Shown piece by piece: positions 47,583-55,708 of a stretch of 64,000 nucleotides of DNA. The stretch spans positions 62,001-126,000 of the forward strand of contig SUWE01000001.1 in NCBI GenBank assembly GCA_015061615.1, in the 5' to 3' direction. Source of the stretch: Lentisphaerota bacterium (GTDB taxonomy: Bacteria; Verrucomicrobiota; Lentisphaeria; Victivallales; Victivallaceae). Position 1 is the first letter of the stretch. Each line of letters opens with the position of its first letter. The notes below the pieces were generated by a model. That model did not search any database. It was given only the letters and a program-made list of their open reading frames with translations, and had not been told where the DNA came from. The position numbers and the translations under genes are program-made.

Positions 47583-47998
47583 TGACAGATATCCGCTTTA
47601 TCAACGATTTCCCCGGTGATATGCTTGCGCGTATCGCCGGGCTTTATATTTCTGCGAAATGGATCGGGGAGGGGGATGATATTTCCTTTCTGCTGCCTGC
47701 TTTGCAAGGCTCTTTTCTTGTTGTCGGCGCATTTGACGATCATGGCAGGATCATCGGGATCGCCCGTGCGCTTTCTGACGGCTGTTCCGATGCGTATATC
47801 CAGGATGTTGTTGTTTCGCCGGATAACCGTGGTGAAGGTGTCGGGCGGAAACTTGTCGAAGCCCTCGTTGCCGGATTACAGGAAAAGGGGGTCGATTGGA
47901 TTGCCCTTGTCGGTGAACCCGGTACCGAAGAGTTTTATCAGAAACTTGGCTGGGAGAAAAAATCCGGTTTTACTATGTGGCAGTTCAATAAACTGTGA
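47582..47998 (+). CDS. GNAT family N-acetyltransferase
   Basis: 'AYIQDVVVSPDNRGEGVGRKLVEALVAGL'; start overlaps argC stop (TGATG). Confidence 0.85.
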   Translation: MTDIRFINDFPGDMLARIAGLYISAKWIGEGDDISFLLPALQGSFLVVGAFDDHGRIIGIARALSDGCSDAYIQDVVVSPDNRGEGVGRKLVEALVAGLQEKGVDWIALVGEPGTEEFYQKLGWEKKSGFTMWQFNKL

Positions 47999-48017
47999 AA
48001 TTTTTTCTCATTGTCAT

Positions 48018-48046
48018 TTGACAAGTGAAAAAAGTTGAATTATAGT
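48018..48046 (+). promoter_or_regulatory. Strong sigma70-like promoter for a putative ncRNA/leader
   Basis: TTGACA (48018-48023) N17 TATAGT (48041-48046). Confidence 0.7.
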
Positions 48047-48052
48047 ATTAAC

Positions 48053-48155
48053 GGTTCAAGATCGGGGGGACCGGACGTCTGTACGTTAATTCTCCTCTAC
48101 ATAATTACTCCTCGCAGGCGTATGGGGTTTCCGGTCTTGAACTTTTGTTGTTTTA
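48053..48155 (+). ncRNA. Putative compact structured RNA (sRNA or attenuator) ending in a terminator-like stem
   Basis: 12-bp closing stem GTTCAAGATCGG (48054-48065)/CCGGTCTTGAAC (48131-48142), inner stem ACGTCTG/CAGGCGT (48075-48081/48115-48121), about 33-nt loop with two AATT(A)CTCCTC repeats, 3' U-rich tail TTTTGTTGTTTT, strong promoter directly upstream. Confidence 0.55.
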
Positions 48156-48166
48156 CAGGAGATAAA

Positions 48167-49165
48167 ATGGATAATAAAAAATCTTTGGTTCTGATTGATG
48201 CTTACAGTCAGATATATCGTGCGTTTTATGCAATCAGAATGTTGACAAACTCCCGCGGAGAACCGGTCAATGCGGCGTTTGTATTTACCAAATTTTTGCT
48301 TCAACTGGAAAAAAATCATCCATCTGCTTACGGGGCAATGCTTTTTGATTGCGGAAAAGTTCCTTTCCGCCTGGAGCTTAATCCGGAGTATAAAGCCAAC
48401 CGTCCCCCGATGCCGGATTCTTTGAAACAGCAGATCCCGCTGATCAAAGAAATCGCCGGTGCTTTCGGTTGGGAACAGCTTCAATGTGAAGGGTTTGAAG
48501 CAGATGATCTTATCGGCGGTATGGCGCTGAAATATCAGGATTTTTCCGTCGAAATCGTCAGCAGTGATAAAGATTTATCCCAGTTGATAGATGAACGGAT
48601 ATCCATGCTTATTCCCGGAAGTTCCGGCGGATTTGAAGTTCGTGATGCAGCCGCAGTCAAGGCAAAATTCGGAGTTGCTCCGGATATGATGATAGATTAT
48701 CTGGCGCTTTTAGGTGATGCTTCAGATAATATTCCGGGTGTGCCGGGCATAGGTCCCAAACGGGCTGTCGAAATACTCGATATTCTCGGAGCTGCAAGTT
48801 CGTGGCTTGATGATCCTGCCCGGATCGAAGCTGTCGGAACGGTTGCAAAAAAACTTCTTCCGGAACTGGATACCATCCGCCGGAACCGGGAGTTGATCCG
48901 GTTGCGTACAACTTTGCCGGAGTCTTTTGATAAGGCATTGCCGCCTGTACGCAGGGCACCGGATTGGAAAAGAATCACCGGAATCTGTCAGGATAATCAA
49001 TTCAAAAGCATTTTGAAAGAGCTTCCGCCGATAGAGGAGAATGTTTTGGCTCAGCCGGTTTCACAGGAAGAGTTTTGTGATGATCTTTTTGCTTTTGCCG
49101 CGGCTCAAAATAGTGTAAAAACGTCCGTTAAAGAGCCTGAAGAGATTCAAGGAGAGCTTTTTTGA
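48167..49165 (+). CDS. Standalone 5'-3' exonuclease (Pol I-type PIN/H3TH domain)
   Basis: 'LVLIDAYSQIYRAFYAIRMLTNSRGEPVNAAFVFTKFLL', 'CEGFEADDLIGGMA', 'SSDKDLSQLID', 'LLGDASDNIPGVPGIGPKRAVEIL'. No polymerase domain. Confidence 0.9.
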   Translation: MDNKKSLVLIDAYSQIYRAFYAIRMLTNSRGEPVNAAFVFTKFLLQLEKNHPSAYGAMLFDCGKVPFRLELNPEYKANRPPMPDSLKQQIPLIKEIAGAFGWEQLQCEGFEADDLIGGMALKYQDFSVEIVSSDKDLSQLIDERISMLIPGSSGGFEVRDAAAVKAKFGVAPDMMIDYLALLGDASDNIPGVPGIGPKRAVEILDILGAASSWLDDPARIEAVGTVAKKLLPELDTIRRNRELIRLRTTLPESFDKALPPVRRAPDWKRITGICQDNQFKSILKELPPIEENVLAQPVSQEEFCDDLFAFAAAQNSVKTSVKEPEEIQGELF

Positions 49166-49176
49166 ATCAGATAATA

Positions 49177-49205
49177 TTGAAAAATCAGTGATTGTGTGGT
49201 ATATT
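49177..49205 (+). promoter_or_regulatory. Promoter of aminotransferase gene
   Basis: TTGAAA (49177-49182) N17 TATATT (49200-49205), GTGG immediately before the -10. Confidence 0.55.
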
Positions 49206-49264
49206 ATACGCAATAAACTGTGTTTTTTATTTTGAACAGACACTTTCAGGAGAATTGAACGATT

Positions 49265-50539
49265 ATGGTTAATCCGGTGACAGAATTAACTAATGCCGAA
49301 TTGACGGCACTTAAAGTTGAGTTGGAAGCTGAATATTCTGAATACGCTTCCCGCAATCTTGCGCTGAACATGGCGCGCGGTAAACCCGCAGGTAAACTGC
49401 TTGATCACAATACAGATGTTTTGAAAACTCTGGATAATCCTTTTGCCGAAGATGGAACAGATGCCCGTAACTATGGTATTCTTGAAGGTTTGCCGGAAAT
49501 GCGCCGCTTTTTCGGTGAAGTACTGAACCTTGATCCGGAACGGATCATCGTCGGCGGTAACTCAAGTCTGACCCTTATGTACGACTCCATTGCCCGTCTG
49601 ATGATGTTCGGCACTTGCGGTAATCCGGCATGGAGAACTCTGCCCAAATTGAAGTTCCTCTGTCCAAGCCCCGGTTATGACCGTCACTTTGCCATTACTC
49701 AGGAGTTCGGCATTGAAATGATTGCTGTTCCCATGACTGAAAACGGTCCGGATATGGATGTTGTTGAGGAGCTTGCCGCCAATGACGAAGCTGTCAAAGG
49801 TATCTGGTGTGTCCCGCTTTACAGTAATCCGCAGGGTGTCTGTTACAGTGATGAAACCGTTGCCCGTTTGGGAAAAATGAAAACTGCTGCAAAAGATTTC
49901 AAGATTTTCTGGGATAACGCTTACGGTGTTCACCATATTTATGAGGAAGTCAAACTTGCCGATATTTTTGCCGCCTGTGAAGCCGGAGGCAATCCTGACC
50001 GCGCTTATTACTTCTTCTCCACCAGCAAAATCACATTCCCCGGAGCCGGTGTTGCTATGATGGCAGCATCTTTTGCTGAGCGCAAAGAGATATTGAAACG
50101 CATGGGTATTCAGACTATCGGCAGTGATAAGCTCAATCAGCTGCGCACTCTGCGTACTTTGAAAGATGCTCCGACTTTGAAAAAACATATGGCGGAACTT
50201 GCCGATATCCTCCGTCCCAAGTTTGATATCGTTCTCAACACTCTTGAAAGTGAATTAAGCGAAGGCAAGTATGCAAGCTGGATAACTCCCCGCGGCGGTT
50301 ACTTCGTTTCTCTGGATACGCTTGACGGTTGTGCGAAAAAGACTTTGGAACTGGCAAAAAATGCCGGTGTTACCATGACCGGTGCCGGTGCGACGTTCCC
50401 CTATAAAAACGATCCCCGTGACCGCAATATCCGCATCGCTCCGACTTATCCGACTGATGAGGAATTGCAGACCGCGATGAAGCTTTTCTGTGTGTGTGTA
50501 AAACTCGCCGCTGTAAAAAAGCTTTGCGGTGAATTTTGA
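49265..50539 (+). CDS. Class I/II aminotransferase (PF12897-like aspartate aminotransferase)
   Basis: 'ASRNLALNMARGKPAGKLLD', 'NYGILEGLPEMRRFFGEVL', 'FSTSKITFPGAGVAMMAAS'. Confidence 0.88.
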   Translation: MVNPVTELTNAELTALKVELEAEYSEYASRNLALNMARGKPAGKLLDHNTDVLKTLDNPFAEDGTDARNYGILEGLPEMRRFFGEVLNLDPERIIVGGNSSLTLMYDSIARLMMFGTCGNPAWRTLPKLKFLCPSPGYDRHFAITQEFGIEMIAVPMTENGPDMDVVEELAANDEAVKGIWCVPLYSNPQGVCYSDETVARLGKMKTAAKDFKIFWDNAYGVHHIYEEVKLADIFAACEAGGNPDRAYYFFSTSKITFPGAGVAMMAASFAERKEILKRMGIQTIGSDKLNQLRTLRTLKDAPTLKKHMAELADILRPKFDIVLNTLESELSEGKYASWITPRGGYFVSLDTLDGCAKKTLELAKNAGVTMTGAGATFPYKNDPRDRNIRIAPTYPTDEELQTAMKLFCVCVKLAAVKKLCGEF

Positions 50540-50562
50540 ACTGTAATAAATGAGGTGCGGCA

Positions 50563-51111
50563 ATGATATTTCCGACAGTTGAAAATGCTCTGCTTGTTGC
50601 GGTTGATTTGCAGACTAAACTTATGCCGGCGATGAGTGAAAGCGAGTCGATCATCCGCCGCGCCGGAATCATGGTGCAGGGAGCTGTTGAACTCGGTGTG
50701 GATATCGTTGTTTCAGAACAGTATCCCAAAGGATTGGGCAACACAGTTCCGGAAATATCTGCCTGGCTTCCTGGCAGTGCGCCGGTGATCGAAAAAAATT
50801 GTTTTTCAGTTTTCGGTTCTCCTGAGTTCAATACATTTTTGAGCAGTAAAAAACGCGAGGTTTTGATTTTTACCGGGGTTGAAATGCATGTCTGCATGTT
50901 GCAGAGCGTGCTTGATGCTTTGTCTGCGGGGTACGAAGTTATTGTCGTTGCCGATGCTGTCGGCAGCAGAAAAAATTCTGACCGCGATCTGGCTTTGGAA
51001 ATGGCAAGAAGTGCAGGTGCCGCTGTGTTGAGCAGTGAATCTGTACTTTTCATGCTTATGAGAGACTCCGGAAATCCGCACTTCAAGGCGATATCCAAAC
51101 TTATAAAGTAA
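50563..51111 (+). CDS. Isochorismatase/nicotinamidase family hydrolase
   Basis: 'ALLVAVDLQTKLMPAM', 'VVSEQYPKGLG', 'VLIFTGVEMHVCMLQSVLDALSAGYEVIVVADAVGSR'. Confidence 0.9.
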   Translation: MIFPTVENALLVAVDLQTKLMPAMSESESIIRRAGIMVQGAVELGVDIVVSEQYPKGLGNTVPEISAWLPGSAPVIEKNCFSVFGSPEFNTFLSSKKREVLIFTGVEMHVCMLQSVLDALSAGYEVIVVADAVGSRKNSDRDLALEMARSAGAAVLSSESVLFMLMRDSGNPHFKAISKLIK

Positions 51112-51128
51112 CAGAGGATCACATCGTT

Positions 51129-51983
51129 ATGGCTATATTCAGCAGAGGAAAATATTCAACTTTGAAAAGCTCCGGACCGCGCAAGATGATCATTCCAGAC
51201 GGTTCCTGGGTCAAGTGCAAAAAGTGCAGTCAGACGCTTTATACAGAGCGTTTACAGGATAATCTGCAAGTCTGCTGGTGTTGCGGTTATCACATGCCGA
51301 TGCCGGTGCGTGAACGTATCCGTCAACTGACAGATGAAAACAGCTTCCGTGAATCCGATGCAAATCTTGAGTCGGTAGATCCACTGAAATTTGTTGACTC
51401 CAAGAGTTATGCTGTACGTTTGGAAGAAAGTAAAAAGAAATCCGGAATGAACGAGGCTGTCTGCTGCGGCAGAGCGGCATTGAACAATATCCCGTTTTCA
51501 CTCGGAGTTATGAATTTTGACTTTATGGGAGCTTCAATGGGATCGGTCGTCGGTGAACGGATCACCCGGATGATCGAAAATGCCACTGCTAACGAAGAAA
51601 CAGCCGTTCTCGTTACCGCATCCGGTGGCGCGCGTATGCAGGAAGGTATCCTGAGTTTGATGCAGATGGCAAAGACCAGCGGTGCTTTAGCGCGTCACCG
51701 TGAAAAACGTCTCGGGTATATTGTCATAATGACCAATCCTACTTACGGCGGTGTTTCTGCAAGTTTTGCCACTCTCGGTGATGTCATTCTTTCTGAGCCC
51801 GGAGCTATGGTCGGCTTTGCCGGCCCCCGCGTTGTTCAGGAAACGACCAAGTCCGTTTTGCCCGAAGGATTCCAGACTGCGGAGTTCCTTTTGGCGCACG
51901 GATTGATTGATCGCGTGGTAGAACGCAAAAATTTACGAAAAGAATTATCTTTTTTACTTGACATTTTCAAGAAGAAGATATAA
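51129..51983 (+). CDS. accD: Acetyl-CoA carboxylase carboxyltransferase subunit beta
   Basis: CxxC zinc finger 'VKCKKCSQTLYTERLQDNLQVCWCCGYHM', 'TASGGARMQEGILSLMQMAKTSGAL', 'EPGAMVGFAGPRVVQ'. Confidence 0.95.
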   Translation: MAIFSRGKYSTLKSSGPRKMIIPDGSWVKCKKCSQTLYTERLQDNLQVCWCCGYHMPMPVRERIRQLTDENSFRESDANLESVDPLKFVDSKSYAVRLEESKKKSGMNEAVCCGRAALNNIPFSLGVMNFDFMGASMGSVVGERITRMIENATANEETAVLVTASGGARMQEGILSLMQMAKTSGALARHREKRLGYIVIMTNPTYGGVSASFATLGDVILSEPGAMVGFAGPRVVQETTKSVLPEGFQTAEFLLAHGLIDRVVERKNLRKELSFLLDIFKKKI

Positions 51984-51999
51984 ATTATATAATGTCGCA

Positions 52000-52108
52000 A
52001 GACGGACCTCGTGTGTTGTCTGAAGCGCCAACCGGGTCAGGTGGGGAACCAAGCAGCCCTACGCGATTTCTGACAGGCCATGAGTCATCTGTCTGCGGCG
52101 TTTTTTTT
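52000..52108 (+). ncRNA. ffs: Signal recognition particle RNA, small bacterial type (4.5S)
   Basis: Apical motif GGGTCAGGTGGGGAACCAAGCAGCCC with GGAA tetraloop; complementary ends AGACGGA/TCTGTCT; TATAAT at 51988-51993; T8 tract immediately 3'. Confidence 0.9.
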
Positions 52109-52144
52109 CTGTAATTTATCTCTAAATTGAAGGGATTTTCCGTT

Positions 52145-52876
52145 ATGTGCGCTTTGAGAATCGACGGTCGTGCCTGTGACGAATTGCGTCCGCTTGTTTT
52201 GGAAACTGATTATCTTTCCCATCCATTGTCATCTGTTTTTATTTCCTGCGGTAAAACGAGGGTACTCACTGCGGTTTCCTGCGAAGAAAAAGTTCCCTCA
52301 TGGATGAAAAATCAGAAAGTTCCCGGCGGTTGGGTTACCTGTGAATACGGTATGCTCCCTTCTGCAACAACTGAACGCTGTCGCCGCGAGGCATCTGCCG
52401 GCAAACAGGGCGGCAGAACAGTGGAAATCCAGCGCCTTATCGGCCGCTCTTTGCGGATGGCTGTTGATTTGGAAAATCTCGGTGAAAGAACCCTTTATCT
52501 TGATTGTGATGTTGTCGATGCCGATGGCGGCACTCGTTGTGCAAGTATTTCCGGAGCGGCATTGGCGCTGGCAATCGGCTGCAAACGGCTTTTCCCTGCC
52601 GCTGAAAATCCTTTCAAAGAACTTGTTGCCGCTGTCAGTGTGGGGATCATCGACGGAGTGCCGATGCTTGATCTTTGTTATGAAGAAGATTCGCGTGCGG
52701 AAGTTGATATGAATGTTATTATGACTGCTTCAGGCAAACTTGTCGAAGTGCAGGGAACCGCTGAAGGCGCACCTTTTTCCCGCGCTCAGCTTAATGAATT
52801 GATTGATTTGGCTGAACATGGCTTGAAACAGATTTTTGTCCGTCAGCAGGAAATTCTGGAGAAGATCAATGGGTGA
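52145..52876 (+). CDS. rph: Ribonuclease PH
   Basis: 'RIDGRACDELRPLVLETDYLSHPLSSVFISCGKTRVLTAVSCEEKVPSWMK', 'EYGMLPSATTERCRREA', 'GRTVEIQRLIGRSLRMAVDL', 'EVQGTAEGAPFSRAQL'. Confidence 0.95.
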   Translation: MCALRIDGRACDELRPLVLETDYLSHPLSSVFISCGKTRVLTAVSCEEKVPSWMKNQKVPGGWVTCEYGMLPSATTERCRREASAGKQGGRTVEIQRLIGRSLRMAVDLENLGERTLYLDCDVVDADGGTRCASISGAALALAIGCKRLFPAAENPFKELVAAVSVGIIDGVPMLDLCYEEDSRAEVDMNVIMTASGKLVEVQGTAEGAPFSRAQLNELIDLAEHGLKQIFVRQQEILEKING

Positions 52877-54800
52877 ATATCAGGTCATCGCACGCAAATG
52901 GCGTCCGCAGTGTTTTGCTGACGTTGTCGGTCAGGAACATGTGGTAAGGACTTTGCGTAATGCAATAAGCAGCGGCAGAATTGCCCACGCGTATTTGTTT
53001 GTCGGACCCCGCGGAATCGGCAAAACCACACTTGCACGAATTTTTGCCAAAGCATTGAATTGTGAAAACCCGGTCAATGGTGAACCTTGCTGCAAGTGTG
53101 CCAGCTGTTTGGAACTTGCGGCGGAACGCAGTCTTGATGTTCTTGAAATCGACGCCGCCAGCCGTAACTCCACTGTTGATATGCGTGAATTGGCGGAAAA
53201 TGCTTTGACCCGTCCTGCAAACGGCAAGTATAAAATCTATATTATAGACGAAGTCCACATGCTCAGCAAACAGGCTTGGAACGTTTTGCTTAAAACAGTC
53301 GAAGAACCGCCTGCGCATGTAAAGTTTATTTTTGCGACGACCGAAGTTCATCAGGTTTTGCCGACGATTATTTCCCGTTGTCAGCGTTTCGACCTTATGC
53401 CGATACCGACCAGACTTATTGCAGGGCGATTGCAGCTTATTGCCGATACGGAAAAGGTGAGTATCAATCCTGCGGCTGTCAATGCCATTGCCCGCGCCGC
53501 AGAGGGCGGTATGCGTGATGCCCAGTCGCTTCTTGATCAGATGATTGCATTTTTTGCTGCCGGTGACGGGGCGCAAATTACTGAAGAACAGGTGTTGTCT
53601 CTTTTCGGTTTGACCGATAAAGCGGATATGGATGCGATTTTGAAAGCGGTTCTGCTGAATAATCCGGCAGAGGTCGTCACCCGCATTGCCGATCTTGCAA
53701 AACGGGGAAAGAATCTTGAAACTCTGTTTGATGATTTGTTGCGTGCCTTGCGTGCAGTTCAGCTTTGTACGATAATGGCGGATCCGTCTGCGCTTTTGGA
53801 TGAGTCCCCGGAAACATTGGATAGTTACCGTAAACTGTCTCAGCTTGCTCCGCGTGATACGATCCAGATATTGCTTGAAAATGTTGCTCCTGTCGGCAGG
53901 ATATTGCATGATGCTCTGAATAAGCAGGTTTATCTGGAAACATTGCTTTTGAAAGCGATGCGTGAGGCGCACGCAGTCCGTATCGGGGATATCCTTGCCC
54001 GTCTGAATCAGCTCCGCACAGCCGGAGAGTTGAAATTTCTTGAGCAGCTGCCGGTAGTGGAAAAGAATATCCATGTTTCTGTTGCTCCTGCGCAGGTTGC
54101 TGTTTCACAGAGTGAGGAAAAGGCAGCAGAAGTTTCTTCAGAAGTTCCGGCGGCGGAAACCTCAGTAGAGACTCCAGAAGAGCCGGCGGCTGTTGAACCG
54201 GTTGCTGTTGAACCGGTTGCTGTTGAACCGGTTGCGGAAAAGAAAGTGGAAGTTCCAACTGACGTTCCTGAAACAGAAACAGCTGTCGAAATTCCGACAG
54301 AACCGGTCGTCGCGGAACCGGCAGTGGAAACAAATGTTGCTGAAACGATTACGGAAATTCCGCCGGTTGCAGAGACGGAAACAGAATCATCTTCTGAAGT
54401 TACAGATGATGAGCCTGTTGAAGAAATCGAACCGGTTGAGGAAGAATCTGGCATTTGTGTATCAGAGAGTATTGATGATGAGAGTGTTGAGGAAGAATCT
54501 GAGGAAGATGATTTCTCCGAAGTCAGTGATGACAGTGTGCTTCCGGCAATGGAACTTATGCCCCCGCCGGAAGATATGAGCGACGATATTGATGAAGAAA
54601 CTGTTGTTGTTTTTGATCAGCCTTCTTCATATCAATATTCCCGAAGGGAGGATCCGAAAGACTCTCTTACACCGGACAGATTGCAAAAAAGTATTGCCAA
54701 TGATGACCCGCAGGCGCTTCACGATGTGGTGAAAAATAATCCAGTGGTAGAAGAAACGCTTGATTTGTTCAGTGGAATGGTGATCGATATCCATCGCTGA
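52869..54800 (+). CDS. dnaX: DNA polymerase III subunit gamma/tau
   Basis: 'IARKWRPQCFADVVGQEHVVRTLRNAISSGRIAHAYLFVGPRGIGKTTLARIFAKALNC', 'YIIDEVHMLSKQAWNVLLKTVEEPP'; Glu/Val/Pro-rich acidic C-terminal region. Confidence 0.94.
   Translation: MGEYQVIARKWRPQCFADVVGQEHVVRTLRNAISSGRIAHAYLFVGPRGIGKTTLARIFAKALNCENPVNGEPCCKCASCLELAAERSLDVLEIDAASRNSTVDMRELAENALTRPANGKYKIYIIDEVHMLSKQAWNVLLKTVEEPPAHVKFIFATTEVHQVLPTIISRCQRFDLMPIPTRLIAGRLQLIADTEKVSINPAAVNAIARAAEGGMRDAQSLLDQMIAFFAAGDGAQITEEQVLSLFGLTDKADMDAILKAVLLNNPAEVVTRIADLAKRGKNLETLFDDLLRALRAVQLCTIMADPSALLDESPETLDSYRKLSQLAPRDTIQILLENVAPVGRILHDALNKQVYLETLLLKAMREAHAVRIGDILARLNQLRTAGELKFLEQLPVVEKNIHVSVAPAQVAVSQSEEKAAEVSSEVPAAETSVETPEEPAAVEPVAVEPVAVEPVAEKKVEVPTDVPETETAVEIPTEPVVAEPAVETNVAETITEIPPVAETETESSSEVTDDEPVEEIEPVEEESGICVSESIDDESVEEESEEDDFSEVSDDSVLPAMELMPPPEDMSDDIDEETVVVFDQPSSYQYSRREDPKDSLTPDRLQKSIANDDPQALHDVVKNNPVVEETLDLFSGMVIDIHR
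54193..54237 (+). repeat. 15-bp tandem repeat (about 3x GTTGAACCGGTTGCT) in dnaX linker
   Basis: Encodes VEPVAVEPVAVEPVA. Confidence 0.8.
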
Positions 54801-54910
54801 TAAGAATATTTTTCCAGTAAAAAAAGGATAAGGAGAGGTGATTTCAAAAGTTTTTGAGAACTCTTGAAATTGTCTCAAGGTATATAATCAATCCATAACC
54901 GGAAGGATTT

Positions 54911-54990
54911 TTTGCAAAATCTGCCGGAACTTTCAGGTCGGGGGATGTGAAAGCAAGGTGTTGTTTCACCGCAGGTGAATTTTGCAGAAA
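54911..54990 (+). promoter_or_regulatory. Candidate cis-regulatory leader RNA upstream of pseudopilin 2
   Basis: Three-way-junction-like pairing TGCAAAAT(54913-54920)/ATTTTGCA(54979-54986), CTGC/GCAG, CTTTCA/TGAAAG, GGTG/CACC; mutually exclusive hairpin TTCACC-GCA-GGTGAA (54965-54979) followed by TTTT. Confidence 0.4.
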
Positions 54991-55010
54991 AATAAAGGAG
55001 ATGTTTTTTT

Positions 55011-55694
55011 ATGAGTAGTAACAAAAGACTCCACCATGGTGGAGTAAAGCTTACCAGCTTTACTCTTATTGAACTCCTCGTTGTTATCGCGATAATCGCG
55101 ATTCTTGCCGCAATTCTGCTCCCTGCTTTGAACAGCGCCAGAGAACGGGGCAGAGCGGCGTCCTGTACCGCTAATTTGAAAGAACTCGGCAGAAGTTGCG
55201 ATATGTATGCCGATGATTATGATGACTGGTATCCTCATTGCGGCTATACCAGCAGCGATAGTACGGATAACTTTTTTACTCTGGAACCTATGGTAAAATA
55301 TTTTGGTGACCCAGCCAAAGATCCTTCTATTGTCCTTTGTCCCACAGGTGACCGTTATGGTCTGGGCAGATCAAAACAGGTCAGTACCAATTACAGTTAT
55401 ACATTCAACAATTATCTGGTTTGTCTCGGGCGGCTGTCAGGTTCCTCCTCTGATCTTACTGTCAAACGGTTGAAAGTTTCAAACCCCAGCGGCAGATTTC
55501 TTATGAGCGAAACAGGTTTTGACGGTTGGCGCAAAGCAATGGATAAAGGTTACGCCATTTTTAATGATAAAGATTATATTTCATTCCGTCACAACAAGAG
55601 AGCCGGAGTCGTTTTTGTGGATGGTCATGTCGAACTTCTTTCAAATGACGATTTCCCGTCTGTAAGCAAAGATACTGAAAATTTCTGGAAATAA
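55011..55694 (+). CDS. Type II secretion/type IV pilin-like pseudopilin
   Basis: '[60 protein letters not shown]', C-terminal '[19 protein letters not shown]'. Confidence 0.92.
   Translation: MSSNKRLHHGGVKLTSFTLIELLVVIAIIAILAAILLPALNSARERGRAASCTANLKELGRSCDMYADDYDDWYPHCGYTSSDSTDNFFTLEPMVKYFGDPAKDPSIVLCPTGDRYGLGRSKQVSTNYSYTFNNYLVCLGRLSGSSSDLTVKRLKVSNPSGRFLMSETGFDGWRKAMDKGYAIFNDKDYISFRHNKRAGVVFVDGHVELLSNDDFPSVSKDTENFWK
55028..55066. repeat. Overlapping palindrome and hairpin at the 5' end of pseudopilin 2
   Basis: ACTCCACCATGGTGGAGT (55028-55045, perfect 18-bp palindrome) overlapping GAGTAAAGCT-TACC-AGCTTTACTC (55042-55065). Confidence 0.8.
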
Positions 55695-55708
55695 TGGAGT
55701 AATAAATT

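Noticed and set aside
48053-48155. 6S RNA
   Set aside because: Too short (about 100 nt) and lacks the usual central-bubble 6S architecture and size; left as unclassified.
52866-54074. 402-aa ORF on - strand
   Set aside because: Antisense to dnaX AAA+ domain; artefact.
54889-55000. Known riboswitch class (GEMM/c-di-GMP) before the pseudopilin
   Set aside because: The GEMM core motifs are not present by eye, so it was kept only as an unclassified candidate leader.
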